From Pseudomaricurvus alcaniphilus (GTDB lineage: Bacteria > Pseudomonadota > Gammaproteobacteria > Pseudomonadales > Cellvibrionaceae): 64,000 nt of DNA. Below, one piece after another: positions 60,801-64,000 of this stretch. How positions within the stretch are numbered: position 1 is the stretch's first letter; each line of letters opens with the position of its first letter. The stretch is taken from NCBI RefSeq assembly GCF_011440395.1, contig NZ_JAAOIX010000008.1, positions 223,645 to 287,644 on the forward strand, given 5' to 3'. Position numbers and translations under genes: made by a program. The notes beneath the pieces were generated by a model. That model was not told the DNA's origin, did not search any database, and saw only the letters and a list, made by a program, of their open reading frames with translations.

Positions 60801-61918
60801 TTGCTGCCCAATTTGGCGACCGTGAAGATCTAAAGAAGCTCATACTGGAACATTGTGTCGAGTTTATTTCTTGCTGCCCCTCCACAACGGGTAATGAAGA
60901 CATCGAGCAGAGGCGATCATTCTGGTTCACACGTGCGTGGTATTTTTTACAAAACCCACCTAAAGCATGCTGGAACTGGCTGAAGGCTGATAAACATACT
61001 CTGCTAGTACTACACGGTCGATCAGGCCGGTTTAACAGGGACGATTATTGGCCTGATCTTACCTCAGACAGGGTGGAAGCCATTTTAGATGCCTTCATCA
61101 ACCTGTGGCCAAAAGTCGAACTGCCAAGCCGTTGGGGTACTGGTAGCCCGGTAGCAGAAACTGCCTACCGATTTCTAACAGAAGTTGTCTGGTTTATTCG
61201 CTCAGATGATCCTGAACATGCGCTTCCGGTCATCGACAGGCTGCTTGCAGACCCGCGATACATCGACCTACACAATGACCTGAAGGCCATACGTACTTCT
61301 CAGATTAGGAAGAAAGCTCTCAGGGATTTTGAACCACCTACTCCTCAGGAGATTGTTGAGCAACTGGACCGTGATGAGGTAGTTACTGTTGAGGCCCTAC
61401 GTCAGCTTGTGGTTCAAGAACTACATGATTTCCAGAGCGACATCTATGGTGGTGAGTTCAATTCTGCAGACCGATTCTATGAAAAAGGGGCGCGACTTGG
61501 TGAAGTTCGCTCTACCGAAATTATCGCTGAGCGCCTGAGCATACGGCTTGAGCCTCAAGGTATAACTGTGACACCGGAACACCAGTTGAAGAGCGCTAAC
61601 CGAAGTGATTTCACAGTGTCCAAGATGATTGGCGGCAGTAGGCGGTTGCTCGTTACAGAGGTCAAAGGGCAATGGCATGAGGAGCTTTACACCGCCGCTT
61701 CTGCACAGCTTCATGAGCGCTACTCGATCCATCCGGACGCAGAGCAGCAGGGGGTATATCTCGTCATCTGGTTTGGTAGTGATGAAAAGGTTGCCGGGCG
61801 GAAGATGCACGGAATTTCCATTGCTACCGAGTTAAAAGCAAGCATCGAAAAAGATGTTCCGTCTGAGCTCAAAGGGTTGATCGATGTCTTCGTGCTAGAT
61901 GTGTCAAGGCGCCACTAA
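57896..61918 (+). CDS. Large STAND/NACHT-like NTPase with a C-terminal PD-(D/E)XK-like nuclease domain
   Basis: This 1340-residue protein is the most distinctive gene of the window. I use ATG 57896, since the fold begins right after it; AGGAA lies 12 bases upstream, a weak spacing. The N-terminus has Walker A EPGGGKT (35-41), Walker B VPLVIDAFDEL (71-81) and a sensor-like SSR (107-109). The segment HKIVAEYCAANYL (290-302) resembles the EYxAAxxL motif that ends NACHT modules. The long middle part is helical, with a CxC-x6-CxC cluster at Cys564, 566, 573, 575 that may bind zinc. Near the C-terminus Asp1238 and E1255-V-K1257 form a PD-(D/E)XK-like site (DFT, TEVKGQW). Such proteins often act in phage defence: a sensor region activates the nuclease. 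The effector is C-terminal, unlike Avs proteins. Function is an inference; no exact family is recognised. Confidence 0.75.
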   Translation: MSSSFYLPRTLSSYDETYTEADLLGTSNFIVVLAEPGGGKTELLHSLAQELGTSVVSANVFGHVGADEENVPLVIDAFDELAKVDQTGIHKLLANARKAKPTYVIISSRSSEWGNSDTNAFNDFLGVEPVIVRLCEFDESEQRAIFENHAHGEDFSEFHAEVARFDLDALLPNPQFLKLFADAYIESGRQFSDKRSIFSQAVERLAKEVNAGVARGVEPLSTNQKVDLSSEVFAKLLLSGAEGISATEVAESRVHPLLTSLFCKEVSAYGILATRLFNPDNHADQHRPVHKIVAEYCAANYLTKRIAAPADPLTLEKCLPIIAPNSTVRDELRGLLGWMAALGNRPIEEKLIRLDPYAVLANGDPSQLENSSKRLLIDQLKEIESEDPYFRRGDFWRRFSVAGFFTPEVVEVVRPLLTVGSNGHLRDLVFELLAGSPAICHFENELRHLLLATSEDENTRSLAASCLLETASYEWESDLGDLISEASQTSLKVASDIIKSVGPESLGRSSLPGFFRACSTLYPNHKDRSENIIGGRYFVKRLTKVLDFASVERLLDELTDGLACKCGKKYYECDCRNGISKVVGAMLDRYFELAVPPYDADRVWQWIGNLNFHGLKSSDESRSVHVLQHDNSLRQGIIARAFGNLTDSDQIFECKFEKFNCHAHSGLCFQANDYRFIVDLAFANGNIALWASFMAGHQIYRNRSDRGPDDLRRHMRGQACENPLFMREWAKQNRASKQQLKHDDRRWHARHNRVMKRRTKKEAEIRAANINYVHENREFVENGQHWSLLIRFADLVLMAPEKIEQEFGDEALVRNALRNCIDFIAPHVPSLAGIAELKCDSKRHPSTRILYASCLERMRSQGSLESIDRRLLQALRADIHGGYQAVTEEDSDALKTEVDRLIFGDEKSSEVFLRQYVEPQLAEPACNHPDVWLLRSDDAFSHLRPKLSIEWLRCFPRMTIGALDNLFEVAAQFGDREDLKKLILEHCVEFISCCPSTTGNEDIEQRRSFWFTRAWYFLQNPPKACWNWLKADKHTLLVLHGRSGRFNRDDYWPDLTSDRVEAILDAFINLWPKVELPSRWGTGSPVAETAYRFLTEVVWFIRSDDPEHALPVIDRLLADPRYIDLHNDLKAIRTSQIRKKALRDFEPPTPQEIVEQLDRDEVVTVEALRQLVVQELHDFQSDIYGGEFNSADRFYEKGARLGEVRSTEIIAERLSIRLEPQGITVTPEHQLKSANRSDFTVSKMIGGSRRLLVTEVKGQWHEELYTAASAQLHERYSIHPDAEQQGVYLVIWFGSDEKVAGRKMHGISIATELKASIEKDVPSELKGLIDVFVLDVSRRH

Positions 61919-62088
61919 AGAACCAGTGAGCACCACGAGTTCTTATCTCATCTCATACACGCCGTGAGCGAGAGGAGCAGAATCTATGCCCCTCTACACA
62001 TCATCATGTCTAGCTATGTCGCAATATTTAGTTTCGCCAAAATCCTCAGCTTCTTCAAATATGACTTCATGTCTTGTTCTGATCGATT
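61919..62088. other. Gap between the STAND gene and IS66, with a possible gene fragment
   Basis: On the minus strand a frame without stops runs from the IS end (62088) to TAG at 61994-61996 and reads HEVIFEEAEDFGETKYCDI, which looks like a protein C-terminus. It may be a gene cut by the IS66 insertion. No other content is seen. Confidence 0.3.
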
Positions 62089-62125
62089 GTAAGCGCTCAG
62101 CAAAGCCCATCTGGAGCGCAACTCT

Positions 62126-63685
62126 TTAAACTGTTAGGGCCTCTGCAGAAACATTCCAAGGCAGTAAGGCCTCGATATTCTCAACGCCTTGCGCGAGCGG
62201 AAGCTCTTTAAAAACGTATCGTAGATAGTTGTAGGGCTCCAGCTTGTTGGCCCTTGCAGTTTCAATGAGAGAGTAAAGGTTGGCACTGGCTTTGGCGCCA
62301 TTTACGCTGACAGAAAAGAGCCAGTTCTTGCGGCCAAGAACGAAGGGCCGTATCGCGTTTTCTGCAGGATTGTTGTCTATGTTCAGGCGGCCATCCTCTG
62401 TATAGACTGTCAGCTTCCGCCAGTTTTTGTCCAGGTAAGCCAATGCTTTACCCAGCACTCCTTTGGGTAATGTCGAGTGCAAGGTGTTATCAAGCCACTT
62501 TCGAATCTTGTCGAGTTGCGGCACGGATTCTTGCTGGCGAAGAGAGTAGCGATCAGCAGGGTTCAGGTCTCTTGCCCGTTTCTCGATGGCGTAGAGTTTG
62601 GCAATCATGGACAAGATCATGTTGGCTTTGCCGGTTTTTCCGGAGGTAACTTTTTGAGCCTCAACCAGTTTTCGCCGAGCGTGGGCCCAACACCCCAACT
62701 GAGTAATATTTGTTGCGGAGCACGCCAGATTGTAACCGGCGTAGTCGTCGGTTTGCACGTAACCACAGTAGTCCGCCAACAGCCCGGCAGCCACATCCCC
62801 GCGACGGCTGTCGGCATAGTGAAACAGGCGAACAGGCTGCGTAGGTGGTCCGCCGACCCGAACCCACATGTACGATTGGCTTTGCGCCCGTTTACCCTGT
62901 TCATTCAGGACCTGAACCGGGGTTTCATCGCAGTGCACGACCGGATAATCCCGCCATCGCTCGTCGAGTAAATTGATCAGGGGTTGAATCAGTTCACCTG
63001 ACCGAATCATCCAGTTGGCCAGTGTGTTTCTGGGTATGTCGATGCCCTGACGCTGCAATATCGCCTCCTGGCGGTGCAATGGCAGGGCATCCTGATACTT
63101 GGATGTGACGATGTGCGCCAGCAAGCCGGGGCTGGCGTTGCTCTTGGGAATCGGTTGTGCTGGTAGTGGTGCTACGGCAACGCCACTTTCACACTTTTTG
63201 CAGGCGTATTTCTTGCGAACGTTGACCAGTACCTGGATGGTCGCTGGGATGATGTCCAGTTGTTCGCTGATTTCTTCACCAATGACCACGCGCTCACAGC
63301 CACACTCACAAGTCTTCTCGGTGTCGGGCAGATCATGCTCGATGCGAACCCTTGGCAGGTCGGCCGGCAGTGGCTTGCGTCCGGGCTTTTTCTTGCCCGT
63401 GGCAGTGTCAGCACACGCAGACTGAGCTTCCTGCTGGGCGAAGCCGTCCTCAGCGGCCACAGAGAGTTCAGCCTCGTTGAACAACTCGACCTGATCCGGG
63501 GACTTTTCGGAGCTTTTACCAAACAACCGCAGCTTCTGCAGGCGAAGAGCCTCCTCCATCACCTTGATGATGCGTTCTTGGTGGGAGATGGTTTGCTCTT
63601 TGCTGGCAAGGGCGCGGTCTCGCTCAGACAGAAGTTGTCTGAGTTCATCGTCGCTGAGATTGCTGTAGTTTTGTGCCGCGCCCAT
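62126..63685 (-). CDS. tnpC: IS66-family transposase (TnpC)
   Basis: TnpC is the DDE transposase of IS66 elements. The 519-residue product has an N-terminal coiled coil (residues 10-55), a zinc-finger region (CECGC and CKKC, 126-165), and the catalytic residues Asp253 (VHCDETPV), Asp313 or 314 (QTDDYAGYN) and Glu442 (NNPAENAIRPF). The C-terminal IS66 tail (YNYLRYVFKELPLA) is complete. It appears intact. Confidence 0.96.
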   Translation of the reverse strand: MGAAQNYSNLSDDELRQLLSERDRALASKEQTISHQERIIKVMEEALRLQKLRLFGKSSEKSPDQVELFNEAELSVAAEDGFAQQEAQSACADTATGKKKPGRKPLPADLPRVRIEHDLPDTEKTCECGCERVVIGEEISEQLDIIPATIQVLVNVRKKYACKKCESGVAVAPLPAQPIPKSNASPGLLAHIVTSKYQDALPLHRQEAILQRQGIDIPRNTLANWMIRSGELIQPLINLLDERWRDYPVVHCDETPVQVLNEQGKRAQSQSYMWVRVGGPPTQPVRLFHYADSRRGDVAAGLLADYCGYVQTDDYAGYNLACSATNITQLGCWAHARRKLVEAQKVTSGKTGKANMILSMIAKLYAIEKRARDLNPADRYSLRQQESVPQLDKIRKWLDNTLHSTLPKGVLGKALAYLDKNWRKLTVYTEDGRLNIDNNPAENAIRPFVLGRKNWLFSVSVNGAKASANLYSLIETARANKLEPYNYLRYVFKELPLAQGVENIEALLPWNVSAEALTV

Positions 63686-63708
63686 AGCGCGGATTATAAC
63701 ACCGCGGG

Positions 63709-63885
63709 TCAGGTGACTGAATCAAAAAACACCGCTTGATGAGGCCGATTGTTGAAAATGTCAAAACCATCAAGCAACCAGTTCAACTCCTGTCCCGTGA
63801 GGTGGAGTGTCTCTCCGGATTTCGGCCATTTGAAGCGTTGCTTCTCCAGTCGCTTGTACCAGACGATGAAGCCATTGCGTTCCCA
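63709..63885 (-). pseudogene. tnpB: Truncated IS66 accessory protein TnpB
   Basis: The last 58 codons of IS66 TnpB (Orf2) remain, reading WERNGFIVWYKRLEKQRF to NRPHQAVFF. Directly upstream, at 63886-63888, the frame meets TAA, so the first half of about 115 residues is lost. The break falls at the first copy of an ATTATGCA repeat. Confidence 0.85.
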
Positions 63886-63909
63886 TTATGCACGATCGCA
63901 AATTATGCA
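63885..63909. repeat. ATTATGCA direct repeat at the tnpB break
   Basis: ATTATGCA occurs at 63885-63892 and 63902-63909, with a 17-base period and GATCGCA-like sequence between. The first copy coincides with the point where TnpB similarity ends. It may mark an insertion or a recombinase site. The remaining bases to 64000 are AT-rich then CG-rich, without recognised genes. Confidence 0.5.
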
Positions 63910-64000
63910 AGTTATAAACTTCTCTAAGTTCTATATAGCCTATAATTCTAGATGTTTACGAACCGTTCGCTCGTTCGTCGTCGTACATAGTACAGAAGCC

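Larger units (their letters stand above)
62089..63885 (-). mobile_element. IS66-family element, incomplete
   Basis: The left boundary is proposed at 62089, where the sequence begins GTAAGCGCTCAG, like the GTAAGCG ends of IS66 elements. It contains a full tnpC and a 3' piece of tnpB, both on the minus strand. tnpA and the other end are not present before 63885. Target duplication cannot be tested. Confidence 0.7.

Overview
The window looks like a chromosomal segment of a marine-type gammaproteobacterium of the Pseudomonadales/Cellvibrionales kind. This rests on gene order (mnmG-rsmG-parAB-atpIBEFHAGDC-glmUS, then oxyR-recG, HU, ubiC-ubiA, phoB-phoR, ridA-spoT-rpoZ-gmk), which resembles Pseudomonas order, and on TRAP and DAACS carriers common in marine relatives. 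No rRNA or tRNA gene was recognised, so the species cannot be fixed.

Layout. 1-356: AT-rich, origin-like leader with a perfect DnaA box and the mnmG promoter. 357-4687: tRNA/rRNA modification and chromosome partition genes (mnmG, rsmG, parA, parB). 4758-12270: complete F1Fo ATP synthase operon from a strong sigma70-type promoter to an intrinsic terminator. 12336-15572: glmU and glmS, supplying UDP-GlcNAc. 15649-18878: HexR-type regulator divergent from uvrD. 18986-22510: a TRAP transporter split over both strands plus an acyl-CoA thioesterase. 22639-28403: Pho boxes and pstS-pstC-pstA-pstB-phoU. 28515-34664: mixed envelope and stress genes (small lipoprotein, M48 protease, YaaA, methyltransferase, acyltransferase, epimerase) and a structured palindromic repeat. 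34905-42981: peroxide defence with two OxyR paralogues and ahpC/ahpF, with recG and an HDOD protein between. 43034-48690: DAACS symporter, HU, ubiC-ubiA, phoB-phoR (with its own Pho box). 48677-53150: ridA, spoT, rpoZ, gmk and a DUF3429 membrane protein.

From about 53.2 kb to the end the character changes. This is an accessory island of lower GC with small unknown genes, apparent frameshifts, a beheaded SNF2 helicase of the DISARM/DrmD-like kind, and an IS66 transposon whose tnpB is truncated. The island holds the most interesting gene: a 1340-residue protein at 57896-61918 with an N-terminal STAND/NACHT-like P-loop NTPase, a long middle region with a CxC-x6-CxC cluster, and a C-terminal PD-(D/E)XK-like nuclease signature. 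It is a good candidate for an uncharacterised single-gene anti-phage or anti-plasmid defence system. Upstream, four closely spaced genes (54244-56705), including a DUF3293 protein, form an operon-like cassette of unknown function.

How the core works together: PhoBR senses phosphate and drives pst; PhoU links the two. OxyR and its paralogue probably control ahpC/ahpF and themselves. SpoT, RpoZ and Gmk link (p)ppGpp, RNA polymerase and the guanine nucleotide pool. Coordinates for many genes were shortened to internal starts where a ribosome binding site or family length decided it; these choices are stated per entry.
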